Of a stretch of DNA of 64,000 nt, positions 38,646 to 51,840 are shown piece after piece; the stretch's first letter is position 1, and each line of letters begins with the position of its first letter. The notes beneath the pieces are model-generated. The model did not search any database. It was not told where the DNA came from and saw nothing but the letters and a program-made list of their open reading frames with translations. The stretch lies in contig JABBOT010000011.1 in NCBI GenBank assembly GCA_016165875.1, forward strand, positions 6,451,700 to 6,515,699, in the 5' to 3' direction. Source of the stretch: Acanthopleura granulata (Eukaryota > Mollusca > Polyplacophora > Chitonida > Chitonidae). Made by a program: the position numbers and the translations under genes.

Positions 38646-39174
38646 GCCTGTGCCACGAGGTACGTGTAAAAATCGAAACGCCTGCCTACTGAATACATCT
38701 AATACTGAATGGCAACATTGGGAAGTACGGGTGACGGCGTGCAGCTTCTTCCATTAGGTCATCGATTTCTTTGACTTTGTTACCAATCCATGTATGTTTT
38801 GTGAGCTATATGTGCCATGTGATCGGTCGTTGAATTTCCAACCTCATCAACATGACCACAACTGTGTACGTGGAAATCCTGTAGAACGACAATTATTTGT
38901 TGGCAGTGTTGCAAGTAACAAACTTACAAGAACAGAGAATGTCACCGTACCCATCGTAAAATGCCATATACAAACAGGTATTTCAGTCTACAATCGTGTT
39001 CTTTATCCTGCAAGAAATTAGGACGCTTGCATAAAACAAGGCAGTTGTCGGTAAAGGACAGCTAAAACCGCTCACCTTTCCTTGAATTGTCACAATGTTA
39101 GAACATATTTGGCACACTACGACTACGCGGTTGAATGTCAACTTTTCTGTGTGTTCGTTACTTATTTCCTTAAT

Positions 39175-39410
39175 TGGTGCTTGTTGACTCACTATTGCTT
39201 GGTTGGTAGTTGCCTGATGGGTGTTCTGGTTGACTGATTGGTGCTTGACTGCTATCTTGGTTGATTTGGTGGTGTTTTGGTTAATAGATTAGTTCCCTGG
39301 TTTACTGTTACTTTGCTTTATTCACTGGTGTTTTGGCCTGCTGAATAATGCTTTGATTGACAGGCTGGTGCTTTGGTTGATTGCCCGTTAGTGACTGGCA
39401 CTTGAAATGA
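39175..39410 (+). repeat. TTGGTTGATT-rich degenerate simple repeat
   Basis: Words such as ggtgcttgttgac, ttggttgatttgg and gattggtgcttgac recur without a fixed period. It resembles 23535-24015 and lies between units 2 and 3. The earlier tract lies shortly before the copy-0 fragment. Confidence 0.5.
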
Positions 39411-39756
39411 AAAAGGCTATATGTAATCTAACACTGATGCGACATGCTTGATGTTATCAAGTGGTGTCACCAGCTACTGTACGGAGACTGAGTCGACCAA
39501 AACCATCCCTTATGTATTAGCGGCGCTCCCTCCCGCCTTAGAGAAAAACCCAGGTAAAAATATTTGCATCATTTTGACAAAATTAAGTATGCAAACATAA
39601 CGGCAGGAAGAGATAGTGATAGAAGTACAATATGTTTGTAATAAATATTTTATAAGTTATGTAATACCACAGAACACTGCAATAATATAATATAATTTAC
39701 TTCTGCCTCCAGCTGCTGCTGGCGTTATCTGGAGAACACTATAGTTGTTCGAAGTA

Positions 39757-39955
39757 TGTATGTATTCTTGGATTTAATGTCGCACGCAAGAACTTTTCAG
39801 TCATATGGCGACAAGGAGTCCTTCGAATATGTCCTTCGAATGATTATCGTGTCTTCTTGTGACAGGGTGCGTCAATGCCACCAAAGTGCTGTAGCCACTC
39901 GAGCATCTTGTCGAAGACACCTAGAATATCTTCCATCCCCCCCCCCCCGCATCAG
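39757..39955 (-). mobile_element. family-B SINE 3' part, ending in a poly-C tract
   Basis: 'gtatgtattcttggattta', 'acttttcagtcatatggcga', 'gtgtcttcttgtgacagggt' and 'cttgtcgaagacacctag' follow family B. A run of 13 C at about 39937-39949 then stands where the family has 'gacaccccacccag'. The head is missing. Confidence 0.65.
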
Positions 39956-40137
39956 AGAAAACCTACAACTGATATCTTTAATATCTCTGTAGTGGTGTTA
40001 GAGAATGTGTTACATATTGAAAATAGATCTTGCGATTGCAGAATATACTCATTTGCGGTACACAATCAGTATAAGAATGGCGGGTATAACCCCATGGTAT
40101 ACAGTATTTGTTCGAACTTCAAGGAGAAAAGGCGCCC

Positions 40138-40382
40138 CCTTGGCCGATGGGGTTGGTGCGCTAGTACTAAAAACTCAAGTGCTAATGTCTCAAGTGCTTC
40201 CCATAAAAACGATCACTGCGAGTTCAAGCCCAGCTAACGCTGACTTCCTCTCCGAAGTATTTGAGAATGTCCGCCAGCAACTTCCAGATGGTCGAGGGCG
40301 TCCCCCCTACATAATGCTGACCACTGCCATGTAAGTGAAATGTTCTTGAGTACGACGTAAAACACCAATCAAATAAATAAAT
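40138..40382 (+). mobile_element. RUDI-like V-SINE
   Basis: Head 'ttggccgatggggttggtgc', B box 'cgagttcaagcccag', then 'tgtccgccagcaacttccag', 'acataatgctgaccactgcc', 'gtaagtgaaatgttcttgag' and 'aaaacaccaatcaaataaat'. A near full-length insertion inside repeat unit 3. Confidence 0.85.
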
Positions 40383-43300
40383 GGCCAAATAAAAATAAAT
40401 GGCGTATTCCACGTATGCAGACATTGTGTATGAACTATTCTAAAAACATCTAAAACAAGAGAAACTACTGCCACTTTTTGCACTAACTTAAACGCCGTCA
40501 AATGTTTTCATTGTTTGGTGCACTATATGGACTATATTCAGCATGCTGAAGAACAGTCACACACTCCTTTTACCTGCTAAACAGCAAGTGATTATTATGT
40601 GTTTACGTTCTACATGAACATGCGTGGAGTACTGCATCTGTATCTGTATCTAACGTGGAAATATGACAATCAGAGGTTGTTTAACAGCTAAAAGAAGTGT
40701 GTGACGTCATTGTTCTTCAGCTTGTTCTGCCTAGTGCATGTTCACCATAGAATCAAAATATTTGACTGCGTTTCATTTGCTGAAAAAAAAAACTTTAAAA
40801 AGTCAGGGAAGATGTTTGAAATACAGCTCTATTCACTCACCGCAAATTCATTTTTGTGCGGTCTTTCGCTTGCGACATAATTTTGTTATTTTTCTCAAAT
40901 TACCTGACAAAATGCAATTATTCATACATATTGGTTGCTAAGGATATCTCCCTTTGATTGCATATGAAAAAATAAAGGAAGCCTTGTTTGCTTTGTGTCA
41001 AACTGTTACAGCTAGAGTTTTGTCCCTTTTCGAATTACGTGAGGTTAAAACAATCCTTCAAATATCCAGACCGACACTGTTGATAAGTTGATACCTCTCA
41101 TGGCCTGTGGAGCACTTGAAGAGATTAGGGTTAAAATAATTACGTGAAATAAATCTATACAATTATGGCAGTGGGATACAAACAGAAAAAATGAATCGAA
41201 CTATGTAATTAAACCCACAGTTGAGAAAGCAATGAAGAAAACTGTTCTGTTGTAAATGTTTTAATTTAAAAGGTTGTGTTTTTTAAAAATGTTACACATG
41301 AGTCAATTGCAAACTATTGTAGAGATAAATAAAAGCTGTCCCTTCGTGGTCAGTATGCCAGATTCTAAATGTTACAAAAACGACAAGATTTAGAATAAAA
41401 AGATGCCAAAAGTTCAGATGTCAAGAGCGAATTCATTTCAGAGTTCCTCCTCGTTTATTTCAATTTTTTACTTTTTCCACAACTATAACTGCAGAAACCT
41501 TGTGAGCAGATTTTTATTGAGACCAAAGTCAATAAACTGGAATATGGTTTGCATTAGTTCATTCATTAACTGATCCGTTGCTGTTATTTCTCCGCTTCCT
41601 GAACAAATCTATTAATTATTCATTCACTACTCCGTTAGTCATACTGTATATTCCTATATTCGTTCATATGTTACTCATTTCTCTTTTATAATATTCCCTA
41701 CTTTAATCAACCGACTTCTTACACGATTATTTCTGTGTACGAGCCATTTTTTAAAAGGTAGTTCCTTTGCAAATACATTAATTGAAACGATTCCATCTTT
41801 TAAAGCTCTAACTCATTTCTCGGTTTTCAAACATGGTGCAGACAAAAATGGTTGTCAAAGTTAACGAACTGGAATTCCATCTTTATTAGTTCATTTATTG
41901 CCTATTTGATTGGTATTTGTCTTCTTTCTTATTTACATTGCTTGATTGACGGATTTATTCATTATTTATTCATTACTCATTTTATCAGTCAGTCATGCCT
42001 CTTTTCGATCAAGTATTACTCAATTCTGTTTCGTAATTTTCTCTATTTTGATCACCTAACGGCGAGCGTAGAAATACTGCTTCAATAGAAGACTGGGTTT
42101 TTCCAGAATTATTTCTGTATACAGATTATTTTAAGTACTTGTCCTGGCAAGGTTTCTCAGAATATATTACAACCTGATGTTACCGTTATATCATCAACGT
42201 TGATGAATCTCTCCCATAACCTTTAAAACTCGTAAAGAAATTTGTGTACAAATAATTGCAATAAAGAATGAAACGACACCGAGATCTGAGGGAAAAGACA
42301 AGTGATAACAGCAACTGAACTGCAGATCAATTTAAAAGTATTTCCCTTTACATTTGAAAAATTTGAATCCTTTAAAGATCTAATTCATAATATTCAAGAC
42401 ATCAATTGAGACCACCAGTTAAAAAGTCCAGGTTCAGCATCGATAAACAATCAGCTACCCCTGTGTACATCGTTATTTTGAGATTAAACAGTATTTGATA
42501 CATGTACAATAATCCGATTAATAGAGTACATAAAATCACTAGATAATGAGGCTGGTTTTATGCAACTTTCCGCCAACACTCAGTAGTCTCCGCAGAATTA
42601 CGTCATACAAGTTCAACCATTATGAGCTGTCAGAGCTTCTCCATTTTAGTTCAGTGTTATGAGAAGAGTGATGACAGGCATTTCGAATTTCCTCACCAAA
42701 TAGTTTGCATGCGGCTGTAGAAACGGGTCGAAGATCCTTGGAGTTATTTTTGTTGTTTCCAAACGATCAGTGAGGTGTAGATTTACGGTACAAGACGGAA
42801 TGATCTTGTACCCACCAAAAAACAGGCGCATCTGCTCTCGCCATTCCACAGCCGAAGGGCACGAGAGAAAAACAGCTGAACAAAAGTTTGGCTAATATGG
42901 GGGTAGCAGTCCACTATGGGTTTTAATTGGTACGGCTATATATGTGCCTCCGTGTAGCGAGAGTCTGTCTAGAAAATGACACTGTATTAATACGATTCCC
43001 GGGTTATAGAGCCCGACCAGCCTTGGGTTGGCCATCTATAATGTTACCCGGTGAAGCGTACCGGACGGCCGGCTGGAAACTGTCAGAAGCCCTCCCGGTA
43101 ACATATTGTGTAAACAGATTATAATCTTTACAATTAGGACCAGAAGGAAAATCTGGACACTGATCTTTTAAATTAGATTGTCAGACTTTTCACTTTTAAA
43201 CTTTTAATTGTTCCTTTAATTTAAAGCTTTACTTTATCCATCGGTAACGCTCCGGGTAGATGCAGAAATACAGTCCTTTCACCACGTTAGAACCCTTTTA

Positions 43301-43992
43301 ACACAATGCCGACAAGCAAAGGCATGTTCTTGTAATATATGTTCTTATAATATAAATTATTTCTCGTCAGTAAAACTGTTATATCTGTCTGGCTCTGAGG
43401 GTTTAATCGTTCGATGCAGTTCCCTGCTGATGTAGAATTATTCCAAGTATTTAAACATGTCAAATAATCGAAAAATTGATATCTATTTCATTCACATAGG
43501 ATCAGAAAGAAAACACCCTGTATAGCATGTCAATAAATGTCATCTCTATTGTTATTACAACAAAAACTGATAAATCTATCTTTATTTCGGACGATTTGAA
43601 TGTCGCTTATCGACAAGAGAACATTTTTTGACAACCCTAACATTATAATTGTACTTTTCCCTCAGTGTACAAGAATAAAGTGACAATCTTTGACTATAAA
43701 ATCCCTAAGCCCGGGATACTGGTTGAGGACTTTACTGACTGCTGCCCTTTTACAATGATTGATACTTTGGCTGGCTAATCGACTTGAAAGAATGACTGTC
43801 TTCTCATACTGCTCGGCCATGCTTGTTCAGCAAGTGGTGTCACTTTGATGTCATCTTTAAAAGAGTCTTACGGCTTCTGATTCCATGCCACAAAAAAGAG
43901 CCACCGTTAAATGAATGAGGGTTCACGCCAAAGTGGCATTGTCGTATTATAGCCATGGCATCGCGACACCATCGGCACCGTCAAGGCATCGT

Positions 43993-44240
43993 GTGTATGT
44001 ATGTAAGCTTGGGATTTTACGTCGTACTCAACAATGTTTTAGTCATATGACGATGATGGGTTCTTAGAATGCATATATACAGTGTCCTCCCGGGTCATTA
44101 CGTTATCCGCATTCCTCCGTTTTCCTTCACTCTGTAAAGCTTATAAGTGACAAATTCTTGATAAGAAATACTTACATATTTATTTATTTATTTAATTGGT
44201 GTTTTACGGTAATATTTTACTTATACGACGGCGGACATCA
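43993..44240 (-). mobile_element. two SINE 3' fragments, family B then RUDI
   Basis: At 43993-44100 a family-B 3' end is present ('gtaagcttgggattttacgt', 'tttagtcatatgacgatgat'). At 44169-44240 a RUDI 3' end follows ('tttatttaattggtgtttta', 'acttatacgacggcggacat'). Both read reversed and both lack heads. Confidence 0.65.
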
Positions 44241-45129
44241 CCAAATAACTCAATCACTATAGAACCGTGTTAATCAACTTTAAAAATGAACTTAACTTCC
44301 ATGTTAGATTATCATAACGTGGGAACAAATTCTGACACAGAGTTTCTAGGTGTTAAAGTTGTAATGCTACAGTTCACGGGTTTTCTATCAATCAGACAGC
44401 TTGACTGTTTTGTTTGATTTTTTTTTTCTCCCTCATCACAAGCATGGAGAAAAACACCCATGCCTTGAACGTTCTCTCTTGAGCATTGCGTTCCTGGCAT
44501 GTGTTTACAGACAAAACTTTGCTCCGCTGTAGTAGTTATCAGCGTGGTCGATATTTGCGCAATCGCTGTCGAAGGATGATTGTTTCTATCTGGGCACTTT
44601 TGTCCCCCGCGTACAAAACATTACCACCGTCATGCGGCGTTAACGCACTATCAGATAAATATAGACATGAAAACTCAAGCAGTTACTATCCCAAATATAT
44701 TGATAACTACACTATATTGATAGAACAAAGTTAGATGAAGTGTGTACCATTTTACTTCCCTCGTCGGAAGTACACTTGTAGACCAAGTATTGGTCATCAC
44801 TGTGTCGGTTTACCGTGGCAGTGTCGGGCAAAATGTCTAATATATTCAACATTACGACGAGACACCATTTATAAAAATGCTATGATGCTTAAAGGAAACG
44901 CTGTCCGCAATATTCAAAAATAAAACGCCCAGCAAATAAACAAACAAACACGCCTATGGAAATGAAAAATGCTAACATAAATAAGAAGGGACAGCATACG
45001 TTTAAGTGGACTCATATCAATCTTAAATAGTATATCTTTCAGTCAACCTCAAATTGAGTGATTTAGAACAATCGCCTGAGTTGACAAACCCTTGTTTAAC
45101 AATGTCGAATTCCAGTTCCAAACCAGTTG
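44241..45129. other. gene-less stretch
   Basis: No exon or repeat could be assigned. The short open frames at 44486-44734 and 44735-44923 show no recognisable motif. Confidence 0.35.
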
Positions 45130-45640
45130 TTTTCTAGCTGTGTTTATGTAACGGGTCAATTAAGTTACATCTCACGCTTTCACTTGATGTCTCGCTCAGG
45201 GGAAAACGGGAGATTGCGCGAAAAGAAAAAAACTGCAATTGAGCTGATCTGTTTAAGAACAAAACCTTTCAAGGAAATGTGCCCCTTGTGATTGCTTGTG
45301 TCAATCTGCTTGGGAGAAACAACAATTTATCCTTGCTGTATTTCACATCAGCATTACGCGAGAAAAATGGATTTCGTTTACCGTCTACGGATTGCCGTGT
45401 TTATTGACGTGGACTTGCCTGTATCAAAAGGGCAATGGCAAGGTTGGCTCAGCATGCTGAAAATAATGATTATCCGAGGACTTCCTGTTTGAGAACAGGA
45501 AAAATCGATGCCATTTATGGGGGGAAATCATAAGTAGAAAACCCAGTGATTAGACGAGTCGTAAGCAGACTTAATGATGGGTAAATGTAATCTTACGCTC
45601 AAACATTATTTAAGAATGGGCGGAGACATATGGAAATAAA
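45130..45640 (+). repeat. long repeat fragment (copy 4)
   Basis: 'taacgggtcaattaagttac', 'gatctgtttaagaacaaaac' and 'aggaaatgtgccccttgtga' through 'gaaaaatcgatgccatttat' match 29780-30230 and 36930-37370. Any shared open frame in this segment is interrupted here by small deletions. Confidence 0.7.
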
Positions 45641-45928
45641 TGTCAACCCAAAGCAATAGGTTAATTGCATTTGTCTCTTTCCTCTACATTGATATTTGTC
45701 GATGGCTTGACTCAAGGATTTTCAGAAGCAAAGGAAACAACTCATACTGGATATCTATCTGTCATTCCCTTGTAACGTGAAAACAGCAAGTTTTTACACA
45801 CGGGACATTACTATCAATCAGTAATTCCCACGGGGATGTTGGAATGAGGTCATTTCAGTACAGCTATCGGGCAATATCGGATACATGCCTGTCATTTCAT
45901 CCAAAAGTAACCTGTTCAATTCATTATA

Positions 45929-46095
45929 TTCATTTATTTATTTATTTTATTGGTGATTTACCCGAATAGAATATTTCACGTATATGGTGGGGGCGAACCT
46001 TGCAGAGCCCAGGGGAAACCCTGGGGAGAGGAAACCAGCGTGAGCCTGGTGAGAGGCACCTGGATCATTACGCTGCACCAGCACGCTACTCTATT
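45929..46095 (-). mobile_element. RUDI-like V-SINE with internal deletion
   Basis: The left part has the TTTA tail, 'attggtgatttacccgaata' and 'gcagagcccaggggaaaccc'. It jumps to 'gaggaaaccagcgtgagcc', then to the head 'gatcattacgctgcaccagc'. The B-box region is deleted. Confidence 0.72.
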
Positions 46096-46329
46096 CCGTC
46101 AGGGAGATCCCCCTATTTATATGTACACATTTGCTAAATGTGATGACAAAACTGCACTTTGAACAATTCCAGACCGATAACCTTTCTTAAATTAAATTTA
46201 ATATCAGTATTATTTTGTATCTAATTTTGCTTGGGATGAGAATTCATGTGGACAAAGGAGATGCGTCAAAAGGAGATGCTCTCTGTGGAGAACCACCGGA
46301 CTTAATTCAAGACCCGCGACGTCTAGTAC

Positions 46330-46530
46330 TTTGCATTTAATATCACTGCATTTTTTTACCAAATCCTGCTTAAGCCATCCTGCTCGGGGCGAGTAAACTG
46401 TTATTTCTTAAACACAGGTAGAATAAAACCCTAACTGAGGTAGATTAACAAAAGACAGGATTTCACCAGTAAGGTGTGATCATTTTGCCAACTGTAGACG
46501 ATGTACTTGTTTTACTCTCTGTGCTGTAGT
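46330..46530 (+). repeat. interspersed repeat E, copy 3
   Basis: 'cttaagccatcctgctcggg', 'gaataaaaccctaactgagg' and 'caccagtaaggtgtgatcat' align with copies at 16818-17010 and 30535-30790. Confidence 0.6.
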
Positions 46531-46989
46531 CCTTTACATTGTAAAGCGTTATTGACTTGTTTTTATTTTGTTTTGTTTTTTTTGGCACAGTTTTGTAAAT
46601 TTCACAATGTGTGTATTCCGCAAGACCACCTAACTCCATTTGGTGACTGTAGGCAGTTTATAATGTTCCAGAAAACGAGCGTCTTGGTTCACCAGCCCGT
46701 GGCCATTTTTGTTCATGTGTAAATCGTCGTGGCAACAGCAGCAAAAGGGCCTTTGCTTTGGACAAAAGGCGAATGCGCAATACTTGTTTTAAGCGGAAAA
46801 GAATGTAGGTAAACTTTAACAGCTCTTAATCCTTAGATCTGCGTATCCACTTGCGATTAGTTTGGAAGAGGACGTTTGAAAAATGTAACTGTTAAATCAT
46901 TATTGAGAAAATGGAGCGCACCCAGATAACTCCTTGACGCCGGAATTTTGTCGAAACAGTCGGTTTATCATCGCTGACAATAGTCCCCT

Positions 46990-47890
46990 CGCCGATGTCG
47001 AGGCGACCTTAAATTCCTCACCATCACGGGGTATCCTGTTTTTGTACCTTCCACGACACCCAAAGCTGGACAACTCTATTCTGCCCGTTTCAAGACGTCC
47101 AGCCGACGTTCAAAGCATGACAAAACATGGACACCCAATTTCTACCCGTACCACGACGTCCAGCCAGTGGCAAATTAATGACCAAAGCAGGACCTCCCCA
47201 GATTGTCCTTAACAGAATGTCCTGCCGACGGCCAAAGATTGACCGAAACTGGATATCCATATACTGCACCTATCACGACATCCAGTCGATGGCCAATGAA
47301 TGACAAAAGTTGGGTATCTCCTTACTGCCAGAATGATAATGTCCAGTCAGTGGCAAGTTCATGACCACAGATGGACCCCCGCATACTGCCCATATCAGGA
47401 CGTCCGGTCGACCGCAAATTAATGTTCAGAAATGGATATCTATCTACTTCCCCTGTCAAGACATCCAGGCGATGACCAATACCTGGCTAAAATGAACATC
47501 CATTTACTGCCCGTATAAAGACGCCCAACTGATGGAAAATTATTGTTCAGTAATGGACGTCCGCATATTACAACTATCAAGACATCTTTATCGACGTCAA
47601 ATTCATGATCAAACATGGACATCCGTGTTGGGCCCCTACTATGAGGTCCATATATGAGAGAAATGGATATGTTTTCACCGCCTATATCATGACTTCTAGC
47701 ATACGGATATGGACATTTGAATACGGTCCCTATCAGGACCTCCAACCGAGAGCAAATTAGTAATTAAAAATAGATAGCATATAAGAAGTCAATGAAGTCG
47801 TGGGCCATAAAACCATATTGCAGTAAACGGTGAAACATACACCTCCGTATACTTCCCCTATGATAACTTCCAGCCGATGGCAATGATTGA
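46990..47890 (+). repeat. 61-bp-period diverged satellite, roughly 12-14 units
   Basis: The phase marker 'gac[ag]tccagyc' occurs at about 47094, 47155, 47216, 47277, 47338, 47399, 47460 and 47520, a constant spacing close to 61 bp. It continues less regularly to 47866. Each unit also has 'aattaatgacca', 'tggacatccatatac' and 'tgcccctatc' like segments. Units are well diverged, so the array is old. The open frames here are by-products. Confidence 0.85.
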
Positions 47891-49170
47891 TATATTAAAG
47901 TATACTCGATAGCTGAATATATTTTTAGAAAGAAAAGTTTCAGATAGTATGTATGGTGCCCTGTGGTTACTGGCATATTTTATGAACAGTGAGGTAGCAT
48001 AACGGGCTGAAAGCGCCGAGTAAGTACACTAAGACCCGAGCATCAGCTGGCTAAGCCTGACCGATCAAGCCAGTGAACTCATGCAGAGGTATATGGAGTG
48101 TTACAACAACACCGTAGCTAGGTTGTTACCGTGTCATCTATGATTTGTAGTCCAGAATGCTGACCTTGTTACGTGTGCTGGACATCTCCCGCCCAGAGAT
48201 AATGTACAATGAAAAGACACATGGCCGTTGTATTTCTAAAGCTGGAGTGGACGTAAACAGGAAAGCAAGCAAACGTCGTGAAAAAGATGTTATATAGTTT
48301 GAAGTTATGGTTTGTAATGTGGGTACAAAATTTCACGTATATTACGTGTTTAACTTTAGCTGATTTTACACAAAAGCAATCCAAACGGCCGTCCGCAACC
48401 TACCCTCAGTTTAAACTTTATTATAAAACTTATTTTTGTGAAAGAGTTTTGGCATTGCTCTCCAACTGTTAACAGAACAATCAAATGTTTAATTTAAATA
48501 ATTTTACAGCACATGCTTGCATAATTATTTTATAATACAAAAAACCTTTCTACAGCAAACTTTAAATTATCCATTTTAAAATGGAAACATTTCAACAGGC
48601 CTGTCTTGTTAAGCACAACACTGTATCATTTATATTATTTATCGAAGTAATTTCAAATGAATCGTTTGCACCTTGTAACATAGATTAAATATTAGTTAAT
48701 TAGTTAATTCAATCATGTTTTCAATTACATCATGCATCATGATGCCTGAAAACAAGGCTAAGTCTTCTCGAATCCAAGGAACAGGCAAGCAGCCTAAAAG
48801 TATGGCCCACATTTTTTCAACTGTTGTTCCCAACTGACACATTCCCATCATTATTTCATCAAACTGAACATGACGTGAAATTTCTACTGGTGGGAGTCTG
48901 TCATTATATTCTCCTTTCGTCAGTGTTCTCTAACTACAGTACAATTGACGTATCGGGAAAAGGAGTTATCGGCCCTTGATTACGGTTGACTGTTTTTTTG
49001 CACAAGTTGTCATTCCATTGCCAAGTGGGATAAATAACAGGGAATTTCCATACCTGTTCCAGGGGACGACTCCGGGGCTGTAGATTGTGGGTTATTTGAA
49101 ATGACCCACAGATGTATATATGCCCCAGACAAAAGGTTTTAAATTTAAATTATAAACCCACAACAGGTTA
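47891..49170. other. gene-less stretch
   Basis: No exon or repeat is recognised. The part at 48480-48720 is AT-rich with several 'ttaatt' words. Confidence 0.35.
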
Positions 49171-49178
49171 ATGTGGAA

Positions 49179-49179
<1 letters not shown>

Positions 49180-49211
<32 letters not shown>
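49180..49211. repeat. (TA)n microsatellite
   Basis: About 16 TA repeats are followed by 'caccaactacactt' and a second short TA run at about 49226-49238. Confidence 0.9.
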
Positions 49212-49214
<3 letters not shown>

Positions 49215-49239
49215 CAACTACACTTTATATATATATACA

Positions 49240-50779
49240 CTAACGCATCGTTTGTCTCATTCAGCTAAGCGTCAAAAACTACCGCCTGGAAAATAGGTAA
49301 ATGTATTCTTACATTTTGTTTTCTGGCTCTGTAAGATATTTTCTAATGGAACGCATGATATACTGTCAAGATGGCAGTTTAATTTGACATCATTAACTAA
49401 GTGTAGAGATAATATATCATTATTCGAAGGTTTTAGTCTCTGGAGTTGAGAAGTGTCATCTTTCACCTGCACGAATAGCCCTTACTGTTGAAAACATCTA
49501 AAACAGACTTGGAGCTGTTATCACGAGATCATGTGTTAATAGCCATCCTTGTAATTAGCTTTGCATACATACCTTCTTCCCATAATTCTCCGATGTAGGA
49601 TATGTACAGAGGTATGCATTGTCCACTTGTTATCCAGCCTGTTCTGGTCAGACTTTATGGCGGCCGCAGATGGCCATAGGTTGGAATCACCAGGTATGCA
49701 ATATAATTGTATGATTGCACACAATCACTAGCTATGACGAGCTGAGAGCGGAGAGCACAAATGGGGTGTTCATTAAATAAGCTTAGAAGCGGGAGGGACC
49801 AAATTATATAACCAAGATATGTAGACCCCTGTAAACTTGCCATTGGGGCTGTAAAGTAATCTTTTCAGGATTGCTTGCGGGATAGAACTAAACGAACAGG
49901 TTTCGTGATATAGTAGAGAAAAAAGGCCATGTAATATACCAAAGAATCACTTAAGCCGTGCTGTCGATATGTATTTAATATGTGACATTCTACAGCCATA
50001 AAATGTGCGAATACACCCTTTCAGACAGGATATTATTTTTGTATCCGTCAGGTAAAACGCTAGAATATCTGTCTTAAAATATAAAATTCATCCGTAAACT
50101 TTTAATCCTCTCTATTTTTGGCACAGATAGCCCATTCCCCTGTCCACTATTATATGTGGATCTACTGGTCGGGATTGCTTACACTGAAGTTTGAGCAGAA
50201 CGCTTTCCAAGCAAAGAATATCGATGATACCGTCAAGAACTATTGGGAGAAAAAGACGGAAGACGGCGTTTCAGATGGAGCTATCGACAACCCTGTAAAT
50301 CAATCAGTCCCTAACCACCCTTATAAAGTTAACTACACTGTTCATGTTTCTATTCCCCCTTAAGAAAGAAAGCTGTTTGTAAACTCAAAATATGACGATG
50401 TTTATTTCTGGTGTAAAATAAATTCAACATAATATATTTAGTAAATATATACTGTTCACTCTTTTCGTGAAATATGGTGTTATTTGCCAGTTGGAATTCC
50501 GGCCTTACCACCGTAGTTGTATTTTTCGCCCTTTAATGAAAGTGGTGTTACCATAACGGTCCTTCTAGGTGTATGCAGGTGTATGAAGGCCCGATGGTCA
50601 AATAAACGTCGGCTCAAAGTTGGTTACGGACTAGGCGGAATGGTCTTTCTGGGATGTAGGCCCGACTTCGTCTATGGCACATCTACACAGCGTCGGGTGG
50701 AGGACGTCGGGCCGATGAGCAAAATAGCCTTTATTTTGTCAACGTTGACAGAACGTTACCTTGCCATTTGATTAGTTTT
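49240..50779. other. gene-less stretch
   Basis: Short open frames occur on both strands (for example 50118-50363) but carry no known motif. No SINE is seen. Confidence 0.3.
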
Positions 50780-51840
50780 TTCATAAATTTGTGTAAAAAT
50801 ATTTTCAACCTAGAAAATAACAACAATCACACAGAGGGGGAACAAATTGGAGTATCAAATAACGCATTTGAAAACCAAATCCAGGAAGCACTTTAGATGA
50901 TAAGCCCTTTAGCAAATGTCTTGATTAAAACGTTTGCGTCTTTCAAGCTTAAATTCATGAGTCAATTGAGTGCACTTGTAGAAACAGACATGGACATCAC
51001 TTCGTGAGTAGAATGCCCAGGGCTCTAAACCTTACGCATTTCACTGATGGGAGGTGCAAAGGTCAAGGAGGAATCTCCTTAATTCATTTTTTATTCTCAT
51101 TTCCCTTTTTCTTCCATAGAATGAGGCATAAATACGACACAACTAAAATTCCTGAAAGTGCCCAGTGAATCAAATTTCCAAAGAGACAAGAAGTAGAAAA
51201 TTGTGGACGCGAGCAAAATATCCTTGATTAGAATCCCAAACTTTTAATCTATATCTATTTGTTTTTTTTTTTGTTTTTGTTTTTTTTTTAATTTATCTAT
51301 TTATTTCGCGATGATAGGCCTTGAACATTTGAATGTTAAGGATTCTCGACAGTGTAAAACAATACAAGACATCAGCCCGCGAGAAGGGAAGCAACATCCA
51401 GAATTTTCTTTCTAAACGTTCCTGTCAGATCAATATATTCATAATACATAATATACAATGTATACATAATCACAATTCTGTTTATTCCCTCTGTGTACAA
51501 GATTATTCCAGTGCAATGAGGACAGGCAAAACCAAGGCGCTTTTTGACAACGGCATGGTGCACCCGATTGTCTAAAATAAGGCGAAATCTCAAGAGCAAG
51601 TAATAATACCACATTGTAATGGGACTGCAACACCTCACAAGGGATTATGCTTGGGTGATTCAAGTAGAAAACAAACAGCGTGAAAGGGACGTAAAATTTT
51701 GTTACAAATCAATCCGTTGACATGATGACAATTTCAAGATTCAATGAGCAAGACAGATTGAATTTTCACAAATTTCACCCTTAGCAGTTCGTGGCAGTAA
51801 GGATAAACTCCAGATTTTCTTCCCGTCCTGTCTTTGAATA
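50780..51840 (+). repeat. long repeat fragment (copy 5)
   Basis: 'gtatcaaataacgcatttga' and 'ggtcaaggaggaatctcctt' match 31050-31300. The segment 51480-51640 matches 32490-32690 ('gcacccgattgtctaaaata'). The segment 51640-51830 matches 32670-32860 ('gacaatttcaagattcaatg', 'attttcttcccgtcc'). Order is kept, with an internal deletion relative to unit 1. Confidence 0.7.

Larger units (their letters stand above)
34395..39065 (+). repeat. long repeat unit 2
   Basis: It is collinear with unit 1 but about 2 kb shorter. Part of the difference is insertions in unit 1 and a gap between 31.5 and 32.7 kb of that unit. The spacing between matching anchors falls from about 7.4 kb at the left end to about 5.4 kb at the right. 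Divergence is large, by eye roughly a quarter to a third of bases, so the duplication is old. It holds the family-C SINE at 35490-35777. Confidence 0.7.
39490..43740 (+). repeat. long repeat unit 3, with internal rearrangement
   Basis: The left end (39490-39720) matches the starts of units 1 and 2 ('agatagtgatagaagtac', 'gttatgtaataccacagaac'). The segment 40908-41510 matches 37700-38215 and 30830-31310. The segment 43290-43735 matches 32140-32540. A second copy of part of the middle seems to lie at 41760-42450. The middle part with the 'gataccgcgagattg' block is missing here and appears instead at 45130-45640. Confidence 0.6.
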
